Shown: one piece after another, positions 1-8,549 of the stretch
How positions within the stretch are numbered: the first letter of the stretch is position 1
Layout of the letters: every line of letters begins with the position of its first letter
Origin: an uncultured Candidatus Melainabacteria bacterium
Lineage (GTDB): Bacteria > Cyanobacteriota > Vampirovibrionia > Gastranaerophilales > Gastranaerophilaceae
Length of the DNA: 64,000 nucleotides
Assembly: GCA_934754425.1 (NCBI GenBank)
Contig: CAKVIN010000002.1
Coordinates: 68,666 to 132,665, forward strand
Direction: 5' to 3'
The notes under the pieces: model-generated
Told to the model about the DNA's origin: nothing
Databases searched by the model: none
What the model saw: the letters and a program-made list of their open reading frames with translations, nothing else
Made by a program: the position numbers and the translations under genes

Positions 1-9
1 AATTTCATG

Positions 10-44
10 AAAAAACACACTTATTTAAAAGTGTGTTTTTTTAT
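10..44. terminator. Bidirectional rho-independent terminator
   Basis: A 12-bp stem (11-22 pairs with 29-40) closes a 6-base loop and is flanked by A and T runs, so it can work on both strands. It lies just past the stop codon of the minus-strand endonuclease IV-like gene and probably ends that transcript. Confidence 0.85.
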
Positions 45-62
45 TTATATATAGATTTTTTA

Positions 63-890
63 TTAAAATAAACTCATATAATATTCTTTTAGTAATTTTG
101 CATCATCTTCAATGTTCGGACTTTCGCAAACAACTGCACCTTTAACATTGAATTCTTTAAAAGCTTTCAACAAATCTTTATAATTGAAATCGGAGTCTTC
201 TAAATTCAAATGTTTTTTCTCACCTTTTGCGCCATATTCTATACCTGCAATATGTGCATGGAAATTTTCTAAAGCATAATCACCAATTTCTTTACCAATT
301 TTTTCAAATATTTTACAAAATTCATCATATGTATTAGAAATTCCGTTATATCTGGCATGAAGGTGAGAAAAATCAACACAAGGCAGAACCGTTTTAAATT
401 CTTTTGATAATCTTATTATTTCTTCCAAATCTCCCCATTGCGTTGCTTTACCGGTAGTCTCCGGTCTTATCCAAATTTTATTATTGTTTTTTTCTAAACA
501 CTCTGTGATAATCTTTATTTGAGATTTTATATTATTATAAACAAGTTCAGCATCTTGCCCAAGATAAAAACCGGCATGAAATGTTATGCTATATCCACCT
601 AAAGAGTTCGTAACATCAGCAGTTTCAATAATTCTTTGAGAACTAGCTTCAACTTTTTCAACTTCTCTTGCATTCAAATTTACATAAAAAGGCGCATGAG
701 CCGTGATGATTTTCTTTGTTGCACCAACTACCTCTCTGCTTTTATCACTTATTCTTACTCCACGCACAAATTCAAGTTCAAGTCCATCTAAATTCATATC
801 ATCTAAGACTTTAAATCCGACTTCATATCCTTTATTTCCCGCTCTTAGAGGAACTCCAGCCGTTAAAAAATATAATTTATCCATCCCCAT
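63..890 (-). CDS. Endonuclease IV-like TIM-barrel protein (predicted AP endonuclease)
   Basis: This 275-aa soluble protein carries, in order, the metal-ligand positions of the endonuclease IV family: H65 in HAPFYVNL, H105 in FHAG, E144 in PETTG, D173 and H176 in VDFSHLH, H211/H213 in FHAHIAG and E256 in CESP. Endonuclease IV uses such residues to bind three zinc ions and cut DNA at abasic sites. The whole barrel is present, so DNA repair is plausible. The wider fold also includes sugar isomerases, so the substrate is not proven. A GAGGAG Shine-Dalgarno lies 4 bases before the ATG at 890 and 10 bases before a second ATG at 884, so either could be the start. The gene stands alone, with a terminator after it and a divergent phosphoesterase gene upstream. 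Confidence 0.8.
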   Translation of the reverse strand: MGMDKLYFLTAGVPLRAGNKGYEVGFKVLDDMNLDGLELEFVRGVRISDKSREVVGATKKIITAHAPFYVNLNAREVEKVEASSQRIIETADVTNSLGGYSITFHAGFYLGQDAELVYNNIKSQIKIITECLEKNNNKIWIRPETTGKATQWGDLEEIIRLSKEFKTVLPCVDFSHLHARYNGISNTYDEFCKIFEKIGKEIGDYALENFHAHIAGIEYGAKGEKKHLNLEDSDFNYKDLLKAFKEFNVKGAVVCESPNIEDDAKLLKEYYMSLF

Positions 891-1061
891 ATTTCTCCTC
901 TTATCTTCTTTATTTCTATTATCTATATAATATTAGATTTTTTCAAGCATAAATACTAATTAAATTTCTCCATTATTTGATATATAACTTCGCATGTGAT
1001 AAAATTAGACAAAAATCATTTATATATTAGTCAAACGAATATCAATATAGGAGCTTTTACA

Positions 1062-1817
1062 ATGAAAATAGCAGTAATTTCAGATATACACGGTAATATG
1101 GAAGCACTTAATGCGGTTATGAGTGATATTCGACAAAAAGAATGTGAAAGAATCTTCGTACTTGGTGATTATGCTATGGCTGGGCCAGAACCTGATTCTG
1201 CTATTGAATATTTTATGAAAAGAAAAGATAACCCTAAATATTCAATGATTCAAGGTAATACAGATTTGATGATTGCAGATTATACAGAACAATTGTATGA
1301 TACACTAAAAACCAAAGCTCCTGTTATGGCAGCAGCCTTAAAAATGGATGTGAAAATTATCAATCCGTTCGAAAAAGAATTTTTGAAAAATTTACCGATT
1401 CAATTACAAGTTGAAGAAGAAGGAGTAAAATTCTTACTTGTACACGGTTCACCACGCAAAAATAACGAAGACATTTTACCGGAAACTCCTCTCAGCGAAG
1501 TAGAAAAAATGCTTGAAAATGTAGAAGCCGATGTTGTTTTATGTGGTCATACTCATATCCCTTGTGGCTTTCAAACAAACACAAAAAAAACAGTCGTAAA
1601 TGCCGGAAGTGTTGGGCGAACATTTTTCAAAAATTCAGACAATATTCCAAGAGCTTGCTATTTAATAGTTAATGTTAACAATGGCAGTTGTATTTTTGAA
1701 CATCAATTCATAAATTATGATAATGAAAGAGCAGCACAAAAAGTTAAAGACAGAGAGTTTTACGGTTCAGAAAAACTCGCTAACACTCTACTAAATCCGG
1801 AATTAAGACATTTTTAG
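1062..1817 (+). CDS. Metallophosphoesterase (YfcE/MJ0936-like phosphodiesterase)
   Basis: The protein of 251 aa begins MKIAVISDIHGN. It shows the calcineurin-like dimetal motifs in order: D-x-H in SDIHGN, GDYA, GNTD (the GNHD position), HGSP and GHTH. These bind two metal ions for phosphodiester or phosphomonoester hydrolysis; the physiological substrate cannot be read from sequence. The ATG at 1062 was chosen because TAGGAG lies 8 bases upstream and the family motif starts at residue 1. An upstream in-frame ATG at 996 would add 22 residues unlike the family. A TAAAAT -10-like box at about 1000 would give a leader of about 50 nt. No signal peptide, so cytoplasmic. Confidence 0.9.
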   Translation: MKIAVISDIHGNMEALNAVMSDIRQKECERIFVLGDYAMAGPEPDSAIEYFMKRKDNPKYSMIQGNTDLMIADYTEQLYDTLKTKAPVMAAALKMDVKIINPFEKEFLKNLPIQLQVEEEGVKFLLVHGSPRKNNEDILPETPLSEVEKMLENVEADVVLCGHTHIPCGFQTNTKKTVVNAGSVGRTFFKNSDNIPRACYLIVNVNNGSCIFEHQFINYDNERAAQKVKDREFYGSEKLANTLLNPELRHF

Positions 1818-1868
1818 TAAGTGTTATTATAAAAAATTAAAATGTTAAATAAGTTTGAATTATAATAT

Positions 1869-3215
1869 CTATTCTTCTTGCGTTAAACAGTCTACACCAC
1901 CCATACGTCTAAGATAATCCGTAGATGATACGAAATAAACTTTATCAATTCCGGCTTTCTTAAAATATCCTGCTACTATTTCTTGCAAATCAGCATATTC
2001 AGATTTATTTGTAATAAAGAACTTGTCTCCTGTTTTTAATGAAGTTCCACCTACTCCATTCATGAAATTGGTCTTATCTTTGTTATTAATTGTAAAACAT
2101 GGTATTTTAACTAGCTTATAACCAGAGGATTTGAGCTTGTCTTCAGCTTCTTCTCGTATAGCAGCTGTATTATCTCTTAATTGCTCTAGACTGGTAATTC
2201 TACGATTCTTTTCTTCTTCACTCATACCTGATATTGAATTCTCTTTTAAAATCTTTATTGCCTCATCAAAATCCGGAATGGCAATCTCGCCATTATCTAG
2301 GGGGTGATAAAGCATATCAATATGAAAGTCGTACTGTGGAATAAAAGTAACATCATTTGGTGATAACCCCAAATCTTCTGCAATTTGTTCTTTTGCTTTT
2401 TCAACATTCTCTGGAGTGTTTTCTAATTCCATAACATCTAAAGTATAGGCAATTGAAGATTCTCCTATAATAGCAGATGGTTTTCCATCCTTAGATAAAG
2501 TATTTAAGACGTTACCACCTTCTAAGTATGAGGTTCCATAATATTTTATCGAATTATCAATTTCAAGGTTAAAGGCATCACCACATGAAAAGACCCTTGC
2601 ACCGCCACCAACACTTTTATTATTTCTCTCAGAAGTAAAACTTCCGTCGTTTAATACAATCTCCCCTCCATACATTGATACATACTTCTTACCATCTGCC
2701 CGTCTGATACTTGAGTCCTCAACCCAAATATCATCTCCAGATTCAATTTCATTGATTTTAAACCCTTGTTCATTAGCAATTGCAACTAATTCCGATTTAA
2801 AGTGAATGTTTTTAGCTATGTTAATTTGGCTAATATTTCTATTTAAACCTTCATTCCAATTAGTTACTCCAGTGTTGTCATCACTATTTAGGATATCTGC
2901 AATGTTTATATCACCACTATTGAGCTTAGTTTCAAATTCTTTCAACTCTTCATCCTCAATAGTATTATTACCTTTAAACTTATCTACAAGCTTATCAATA
3001 TATAGAAATATTTTATTAACAGCATTTAACTCTTTTGCTTGTACAATACCATCACCGTCATCAATAGTGTTAAAGATAGAGTTGATAGTCTTATTATTTG
3101 TTTTGACATCGTCCCAGTTATCACCTAAATTAACATTGAGTTCTTCAATGTTATTGTTATTCATATATTTAAATAGTTTTATGGAATTTGGAGGTGGTCC
3201 ATCTATTGCACCCAT
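1869..3215 (-). CDS. Predicted guanidino-group modifying enzyme (deiminase/amidinotransferase fold) with degenerate EF-hand region
   Basis: No close family is recognised for the 448-aa protein, but its motif order fits the amidinotransferase/deiminase superfamily: DIWVEDSS (163-169, like the WxRD substrate loop of agmatine deiminase), EGGN (232-235), FHID (297-300, His-x-Asp), TNFMNGV (382-388) and GGVDCLT near the C-terminus with Cys443 as candidate nucleophile. Residues 45-95 hold an EF-hand-like stretch (DDGDGIVQAKEL) that is one residue short of a canonical loop, so calcium binding is uncertain. No signal peptide or membrane segment. AAGGAG lies 5 bases before the ATG. The palindrome upstream at 3344 recurs before another large unknown gene at 25396. 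The fold call is inference from motifs; the substrate (protein arginine, agmatine or other) is unknown. Confidence 0.6.
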   Translation of the reverse strand: MGAIDGPPPNSIKLFKYMNNNNIEELNVNLGDNWDDVKTNNKTINSIFNTIDDGDGIVQAKELNAVNKIFLYIDKLVDKFKGNNTIEDEELKEFETKLNSGDINIADILNSDDNTGVTNWNEGLNRNISQINIAKNIHFKSELVAIANEQGFKINEIESGDDIWVEDSSIRRADGKKYVSMYGGEIVLNDGSFTSERNNKSVGGGARVFSCGDAFNLEIDNSIKYYGTSYLEGGNVLNTLSKDGKPSAIIGESSIAYTLDVMELENTPENVEKAKEQIAEDLGLSPNDVTFIPQYDFHIDMLYHPLDNGEIAIPDFDEAIKILKENSISGMSEEEKNRRITSLEQLRDNTAAIREEAEDKLKSSGYKLVKIPCFTINNKDKTNFMNGVGGTSLKTGDKFFITNKSEYADLQEIVAGYFKKAGIDKVYFVSSTDYLRRMGGVDCLTQEE

Positions 3216-3558
3216 AGTAACTCCTTATTGTTCTACTATCTATAACGGCATTTTTTATATAATCTTTAATCAAAATAGACATTTACTAGCGGAAGTATCA
3301 GGAAAGCAGTCCCTAATACTCAATTTTCATCTATCTTTGAGGCAATTGTAACAATTTTTTTAATGCTTAATATTCGGTTATATATCTTAATATTTCGACC
3401 TCAGAAAATCGTCAAACTATAAGTATAGCTTCTCGATATTCAAATAAGGCGATAAGGATACTATAAAAATTATGTTTATATTCTAACTTAGAATTCAAAA
3501 CACCTTTAAAAAATGTGTCTAAATCCAATTTGTGTAAACATGTGCATAAGTACCAAAT
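3216..3558. other. Intergenic region between murF and the deiminase-like gene
   Basis: These 343 bases lie upstream of the minus-strand gene at 3215 and downstream of murF. They hold the AATTGTAACAATT palindrome and a weak hairpin near 3500 that might end murF transcription. I see no further ORF with a ribosome binding site and no RNA gene. Confidence 0.5.
3344..3356. promoter_or_regulatory. Palindromic operator-like site AATTGTAACAATT
   Basis: Six-base arms AATTGT and ACAATT flank one central base. The same 13-mer occurs at 25548-25560, and the identity extends outside the palindrome (minus-strand reading AAAATTGTTACAATTG, then CT and AAA at matching spacing). Both sites lie 130-165 bases upstream of a large minus-strand unknown gene. 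It could be a regulator binding site or part of a promoter. Confidence 0.4.
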
Positions 3559-4884
3559 TTATTTATTTAATTCTTCAATGATTCTTTCAAACTTCATACT
3601 TCGAGAAGCTTTTAAGAAAATTTTTCGTTGGCTTACGACATTATTTTTAACAAATTCAACAGCTTCTTCTATTGTTTCAAAATGTTTTGAATAACATTTC
3701 TTCACTTCATTTGTAATATATTGTGAAAGTTTGCCGATTGATAAAACCATAATATCATCAGTCAAATTTTTGTGAGAATTTATATATACGCCAAGTTCTT
3801 TGTGATAACGGATTTCTTCATCACCTAATTCTCCCATATCACCAAGAATTATTATCGGATTTTTATATAATTCAAAAATTGTATCAATAAAAGCACGCAT
3901 AGATTCAGGATTAGCATTATAACTATCATTGATAATTTCATATCCGCCGGCACAAACAGTTTCCCATCGTTTTTCTATCGGAGCATATTTCTTCAAGCCG
4001 TTTTGAATTTCATTAACACTCATACCTAGCTTCAGTCCGGTATTGATTGCACTTAAAGCATTTTCAATATTATAATTTCCACCAACATTAAGCTCATAAA
4101 CATTTCCCTGATATTCAAATTTAGAATATTGTTCATTCTTTTCTAAAATCTGAACATCACTTAAAGAATAATAAATTTTTTCTCCATCAAATTCTACTGT
4201 CTGTTTTATTAACTCATCATCATGAGCAATAAAAACATTACCTCTCTGATATTTAACAATTTCGCATTTTGCTTTTGCAATATTTTCTCTTGAGCCAAGC
4301 CTTCCTATATGTGCAGTTCCAACATTAGAAATAATTGTAATATCAGGTTCAGAATATTTTGATAAAAGTTCTATTTCGCCTAAACCTCGCATTCCCATTT
4401 CCAATACCAAAACTTCTGTATCATTTGGAGTTTCAAAAATTGTTTGACAGAACCCAATCTCATTATTGTGATTTAGCGGAGTTTTAAAAGTTTTAAACTT
4501 TTCGGACAAAACTGATGCTACCAACTCTTTTGTTGTTGTTTTACCGGAACTCCCCGTGATTGCTACAACTTTATAGTTTTGTTTTTTTCTTTGATAATTT
4601 GCTAACTCAAGATAAGCTTTCAATGTATTTTCTACTTGTAAAAATGTATAATTTCCATTGATATCTTTTATTGATTCCGGTTTTGTACAAAAAGCACCAA
4701 TGCCACCTTTTTCTATCGCTTGATTTATAAAATCTTCTCCATTAAAAGAAGCACCTTTTAATGGCAAGTAAAAATCACCTTTTTGTATCGTTCTTGTATT
4801 TGTAGAAATACGAACATTAGAATTGCTTTCAAATTCTTGTAAAACTTTTGCATTTGTTATTGTAATTAAATCTTTTATTTTCAT
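3559..4884 (-). CDS. murF: UDP-N-acetylmuramoyl-tripeptide--D-alanyl-D-alanine ligase
   Basis: MurF adds D-Ala-D-Ala to the UDP-MurNAc-tripeptide in the cytoplasm, the last soluble step of peptidoglycan precursor synthesis. At 441 aa it has normal length. Visible motifs are the ATP loop TGSSGKTTTKE, NHNNEIGF, EMGMRGLGEI, the MurF signature NDSYNANPESM and ILGDMGELG. The start is supported by a TATAAT box exactly 6 bases before the ATG and by the absence of any Shine-Dalgarno, which predicts a leaderless mRNA. It is divergent from mnmE with overlapping promoters. Confidence 0.96.
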   Translation of the reverse strand: MKIKDLITITNAKVLQEFESNSNVRISTNTRTIQKGDFYLPLKGASFNGEDFINQAIEKGGIGAFCTKPESIKDINGNYTFLQVENTLKAYLELANYQRKKQNYKVVAITGSSGKTTTKELVASVLSEKFKTFKTPLNHNNEIGFCQTIFETPNDTEVLVLEMGMRGLGEIELLSKYSEPDITIISNVGTAHIGRLGSRENIAKAKCEIVKYQRGNVFIAHDDELIKQTVEFDGEKIYYSLSDVQILEKNEQYSKFEYQGNVYELNVGGNYNIENALSAINTGLKLGMSVNEIQNGLKKYAPIEKRWETVCAGGYEIINDSYNANPESMRAFIDTIFELYKNPIIILGDMGELGDEEIRYHKELGVYINSHKNLTDDIMVLSIGKLSQYITNEVKKCYSKHFETIEEAVEFVKNNVVSQRKIFLKASRSMKFERIIEELNK

Positions 4885-4919
4885 AAAATTATTATATGCT
4901 TAATATTTTTGCGTTACAA
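4882..4919 (-). promoter_or_regulatory. Leaderless promoter of murF
   Basis: On the minus strand TTGTAA (4914-4919), a 17-base spacer and TATAAT (4891-4896) are followed by six bases and the ATG at 4884. Initiation 6-7 bases after the -10 would fall on the start codon. The -35 box shares bases with the -10 box of divergent mnmE. Confidence 0.7.
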
Positions 4920-4929
4920 TATGTTTATG
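4915..4929 (+). promoter_or_regulatory. Leaderless promoter of mnmE
   Basis: TACAAT (4915-4920) is followed by six bases and the ATG at 4927. No Shine-Dalgarno is present. This spacing decides the start at 4927 over the ATG at 4921. Confidence 0.6.
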
Positions 4930-6261
4930 AATATTTTAGAAGAATTTGATACAATAGTCGCTCCGGCAACTCCTATGGGTACAGGTGGAGTTGGAATAAT
5001 TAGAATTTCCGGCGAAAAAGCTTTTGATATTATAGCTAAAATTTTTACAGCTCCAAATTTTGAACCACACAAATTCAAATACGGCTGGATTGTTGATAAT
5101 GGAACAAAAATAGATGAAGTTATAGTGCTTCCTTTTTTTGCACCAAATAGTTATACTGGAGAAAATGTTGTAGAAATTCAATGCCACGGCGGTATTCAAG
5201 TGGTGAAAAATATCCTGAACCTTGTTCTTAAAAACGGAGCAAGACTTGCAGAAAAAGGCGAATTTACAAAACGTGCATTTTTAAACAAACGAATGGACTT
5301 ATCTCAAGCTGAATCTGTGGCTGACATTATTCACTCAAAAACTTCTAATTTTGCAAAAATTTCTATGAAAAATCTTTCTGGAGTTTTAAAAGAAAAAATT
5401 AACAATATTAGAAATAACATTTTTGAAGTTCTATCAAGAATAACTGCCGGAATTGATTTTCCTGAAGATGTAAAAGAGCCTGAATATTCATATCTTATAG
5501 AAAAATTTACAGAAATTATTTCTCAAATAGACAATGTTCTATCCGGTGCAAATACATCTAATGTTTTTCGACAAGGTGCATCTGTTACAATCGTAGGAAA
5601 ACCTAATGTTGGAAAATCTTCTTTATTTAACGCTTTGCTTAACCTTGACAGAGCAATTGTAACGGATATTGCCGGCACAACCAGAGATGTACTTAGAGAA
5701 ACTTTGGATTTAGGAATACCGGTGACATTAATTGACACAGCAGGTATTAGAGAAGACGAAGATATATCTAAAGTTGAGAAAATAGGCATAGAATATTCTA
5801 AGCAATCGTTGGATGAAGCGGATTTGGTTCTTTTTATTTATGATGCAGCAAAAGGTTTGGACGAAGAAGATAAAGAAGTTTTAGAATTACTAAAAGATAA
5901 AAAACATATCGTCATTGCGAACAAATCGGACTTGATATCAGATAAAAAACCTGATGTACTTTATATTTCTTCTCTAACAGGAGAAGGTATCGCAGAATTA
6001 AAAAATACATTAAAGTCAAAAGTTTGTGATATTGAACCTGAAAATTTAGACTTTGTAACAAACACACGTCAACAAGAATGCTTAAAAAAGGCTAAAACAT
6101 CTTTAGAACAAGCCCTTTTAGCTGCACAATTAAACGAACTCCAAGACCTTATTTCAATTGATGTAAAATCATCAATACTTGCGTTGGATGAATTAACTGG
6201 TGAATTAATCACAGACAATATTTTAGATAATATTTTTGAGCATTTTTGTATCGGAAAATGA
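4927..6261 (+). CDS. mnmE: tRNA modification GTPase MnmE
   Basis: MnmE works with MnmG to build the 5-carboxymethylaminomethyl group on U34 of certain tRNAs. The 444-aa protein has the N-terminal formyl-THF-binding domain (DTIVAPATP, GGVGIIRISG), the central helical domain, a G domain near residue 225 with GKPNVGKSS, the DIAGTTRD switch, DTAGI and NKSD, and the C-terminal FCIGK carrying the catalytic Cys. The start at 4927 follows the -10 spacing; ATG at 4921 or TTG at 4909 are alternatives. It converges with the P-loop gene across only 19 bases, with no terminator visible between them. Confidence 0.96.
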   Translation: MNILEEFDTIVAPATPMGTGGVGIIRISGEKAFDIIAKIFTAPNFEPHKFKYGWIVDNGTKIDEVIVLPFFAPNSYTGENVVEIQCHGGIQVVKNILNLVLKNGARLAEKGEFTKRAFLNKRMDLSQAESVADIIHSKTSNFAKISMKNLSGVLKEKINNIRNNIFEVLSRITAGIDFPEDVKEPEYSYLIEKFTEIISQIDNVLSGANTSNVFRQGASVTIVGKPNVGKSSLFNALLNLDRAIVTDIAGTTRDVLRETLDLGIPVTLIDTAGIREDEDISKVEKIGIEYSKQSLDEADLVLFIYDAAKGLDEEDKEVLELLKDKKHIVIANKSDLISDKKPDVLYISSLTGEGIAELKNTLKSKVCDIEPENLDFVTNTRQQECLKKAKTSLEQALLAAQLNELQDLISIDVKSSILALDELTGELITDNILDNIFEHFCIGK

Positions 6262-6280
6262 TTTTTTAAACAAAAGAATA

Positions 6281-6952
6281 TTACCAAAAAGCTTTTGGCA
6301 TCATTCTTTTATAAATCCAAACATCAATTCCGTCATATGTTAATCCAAAATTTTGAGTCAATTTCTCGTCAACTCCAATTGCTCTAATAGGTATATCAAC
6401 TTTTTCTGAGGCAATTTTTAATTTGTTATAACCATTAATAACATCTTCTTTTGTGGTATCATCACCGAAATGAGTGTTTGAAATCATGCCGGAAAAGTCA
6501 TACTTTCTTTCGCTTCCACGTGCAAAATCAATATACTCAATAATATTGTCAACCGTTGAAGTTTCAAATTTTGCGGTATTTACAACAAGATACGCTTTTA
6601 AATTTGTTTCTTTATCAATGTTATTCACAATATCCAGAATATCCAAACCGCCTGCACCATAACCAACATCAACAATTATGTCACCGTCATTTGATAAGAA
6701 ATTTACTTGGGCCGGAGTAACATAACTCGCAGCTTCGCCGAGCCCAAAATTATCCGGTTGAGTTATTACATTGATTCCCATTTGCCTTAAATCATTAGCT
6801 ATCGGACGTAATGTATAAGCAGGCTCCACCGTATCTAAATCAACAAGAGTAATAGGTTTTTGTTGTAAAGCATATTGTCTTGCCCTATTTAAAGCTGTTT
6901 CAGACTTTCCGCTGGCATACGCACCTGCGTATATTTCAATAACTCTTGTCAT
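6281..6952 (-). CDS. P-loop NTPase of the MinD/CobQ type, function unknown
   Basis: The 223-aa soluble protein starts with EIYAGAYASGKSETA, a Walker-A-like loop, followed by LVDLDTVEPAY and, near residue 95, IIVDVGYGAGGLD. These resemble the deviant-Walker fold of MinD/ParA/CobQ ATPases, which bind ATP and often dimerise. GGAG lies 8 bases before the ATG at 6952. It is the last gene after aroC-aroK-aroB, 18 bases past aroB, so it is probably co-transcribed, although nothing in it suggests a shikimate role. I do not recognise a specific function. Confidence 0.65.
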   Translation of the reverse strand: MTRVIEIYAGAYASGKSETALNRARQYALQQKPITLVDLDTVEPAYTLRPIANDLRQMGINVITQPDNFGLGEAASYVTPAQVNFLSNDGDIIVDVGYGAGGLDILDIVNNIDKETNLKAYLVVNTAKFETSTVDNIIEYIDFARGSERKYDFSGMISNTHFGDDTTKEDVINGYNKLKIASEKVDIPIRAIGVDEKLTQNFGLTYDGIDVWIYKRMMPKAFW

Positions 6953-6970
6953 AAGTTTTTCTCCTAAAAG

Positions 6971-8056
6971 TTACAATACATCAAACATAAATAATGCTTC
7001 TTGTGATGTAAGTTTTATTTCTTTAACTTTCTTTTTATCACTTGGAATTATAAAAGTAATTTTCCCATTTTCAGCTTTTTTATCTTTTTGCATGATTTCA
7101 AGAATTTTTTCTGACGGATATCGTTTCTTGAGTTCACAGAAACCATATTTTTCTAATAATTCCATAGAAAGCCTATAGTAAGAATAAGTTATATATTCTT
7201 TCTTATAAGCCCATTTAATTATAAAAAACATTCCATACGCAACTGCTTCACCATGTGTGAATTTTTTGTATTTCGTAATTGTTTCAAGAGCATGTGCATA
7301 AGTATGACCGAAATTAAGAATTTTTCTAAGTCCAGCCTCTTTTTCGTCCTGATTAACTACCGCAATTTTAAGTTTTAGGCAATATTCAATCATTCTTATT
7401 ATTGTAAGCGGTTCTTTTTGTAATATTTTTTCGCAGCCCAATGTCAAGAATTCAAATAAATATAGAGGAGTTGAACAATTACAATTTTCTTCTATAAATG
7501 CGTATTTTAAAACTTCACCTAATCCGGATAAATATTGTCTTTTATCAAGTGTTTTAAGGAAATTAATATTAATAAAAACAACTTTTGGTTGGTAAAATGT
7601 TCCAATGATATTCTTTGCTTCCGCTAAATCAATCGCAGTTTTTCCGCCGACAGAAGAATCTACTGCTGATAATAAAGTTGTTGGCACTTGAATAAATTCA
7701 ATCCCACGCATATATGTTGAAGCCGCAAAGCCTGTTAAATCACCAACAACACCGCCACCGATTGCAACCATAACATCTTTTCTCGTTAAACCTAATTCGA
7801 TTGCTTTTTCGATTATTTTTAAATAATTTTTATAGTTTTTTTCTTTTTCACCGTCTTTCAGAACAAAAATTTCTTCATCTGAAAAATCAAAAGTAGAGTA
7901 ATATAAATCGTAAACTTTTTTTGAAATAACAATAAGTCTTTTTTGCCCTTCGGTTGCTTCATTGATTTCACGATTTAATTTATCAAAACTATTATCTGAT
8001 ATTTCTATCAGATAACTTTTATTTTTATTTATTTCAACTTTAAGAGTTTGTTTCAT
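6971..8056 (-). CDS. aroB: 3-dehydroquinate synthase
   Basis: AroB converts DAHP to 3-dehydroquinate, the second step of the shikimate pathway, using NAD and a divalent metal. At 361 aa it has the family length. It shows the NAD-binding GGGVVGDLTGFAAS, the signature IQVPTTLLSAVDSSVGGKTAID, and metal-ligand regions GLGEVLKYAFI and LNFGHTYAHALE with HGEAVAYGM. Its start codon lies inside the end of aroK: the two frames overlap by 17 bases, so translation is probably coupled. Confidence 0.96.
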   Translation of the reverse strand: MKQTLKVEINKNKSYLIEISDNSFDKLNREINEATEGQKRLIVISKKVYDLYYSTFDFSDEEIFVLKDGEKEKNYKNYLKIIEKAIELGLTRKDVMVAIGGGVVGDLTGFAASTYMRGIEFIQVPTTLLSAVDSSVGGKTAIDLAEAKNIIGTFYQPKVVFININFLKTLDKRQYLSGLGEVLKYAFIEENCNCSTPLYLFEFLTLGCEKILQKEPLTIIRMIEYCLKLKIAVVNQDEKEAGLRKILNFGHTYAHALETITKYKKFTHGEAVAYGMFFIIKWAYKKEYITYSYYRLSMELLEKYGFCELKKRYPSEKILEIMQKDKKAENGKITFIIPSDKKKVKEIKLTSQEALFMFDVL

Positions 8057-8549
8057 TCAGAATAAACCTTACAATTTCGTCTTCATCCATCACTGACGTA
8101 TCAACAGTATAATGTGCTCTTTGATAATTTTCTTCACGTTTTTTGAGCATATTTTCAAGAACTTCTTTTGGGTTTTCTCGCTGTAAAAGAGGTCTTGAAG
8201 AATCTTCTGACAACCTATAATATAAAACATCAAGGTCAGATTTCAAATAGAACACTTTACCAAATTTTAGAAGTGTTGCTCTGTTATCAGGATTTTCAAA
8301 TGAACCGCCACCTGTTGAAATAATTTTATTTTTTCCTGTACAAACAAGCTTGATTGTATCATATTCCAATTTGCGGAAATAATCTTCGGAATATTTTGCA
8401 AAAATTTCACTAATTTTCATTCCGTTAGTTTTTTCAATCACGCTATCTATATCAAAAAGAATATAATCATTTAATTTTTCAGCAAGAAGTTTTCCAATGG
8501 TAGTTTTACCGCTTGCCGGCATGCCCACAAGAATTATGTTATCTTTCAT
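8040..8549 (-). CDS. aroK: Shikimate kinase
   Basis: The enzyme phosphorylates shikimate at the 3-hydroxyl with ATP. The 169-aa protein has Walker A GMPASGKTTIGK, the shikimate-binding FDIDSVIE, and FRKLEYD with STGGGSF. The lid Arg is probably in SRPLLQR. Overlaps are extensive: its first 11 bases lie in the end of aroC (AAGG serves as ribosome site) and its last 17 bases encode the start of aroB. The three aro genes thus form one compact operon. Confidence 0.95.
   Translation of the reverse strand: MKDNIILVGMPASGKTTIGKLLAEKLNDYILFDIDSVIEKTNGMKISEIFAKYSEDYFRKLEYDTIKLVCTGKNKIISTGGGSFENPDNRATLLKFGKVFYLKSDLDVLYYRLSEDSSRPLLQRENPKEVLENMLKKREENYQRAHYTVDTSVMDEDEIVRFILNETNS

Noticed and set aside
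2806..3351. Plus-strand open frame over the deiminase-like gene
   Set aside because: Antisense shadow rich in Leu/Ser/Ile with no ribosome site; the minus-strand frame has catalytic motifs.
5916..5930. GTCATTGCGA match inside mnmE as a second REP-like copy
   Set aside because: Only the first bases match and no hairpin partner follows; chance coding sequence.
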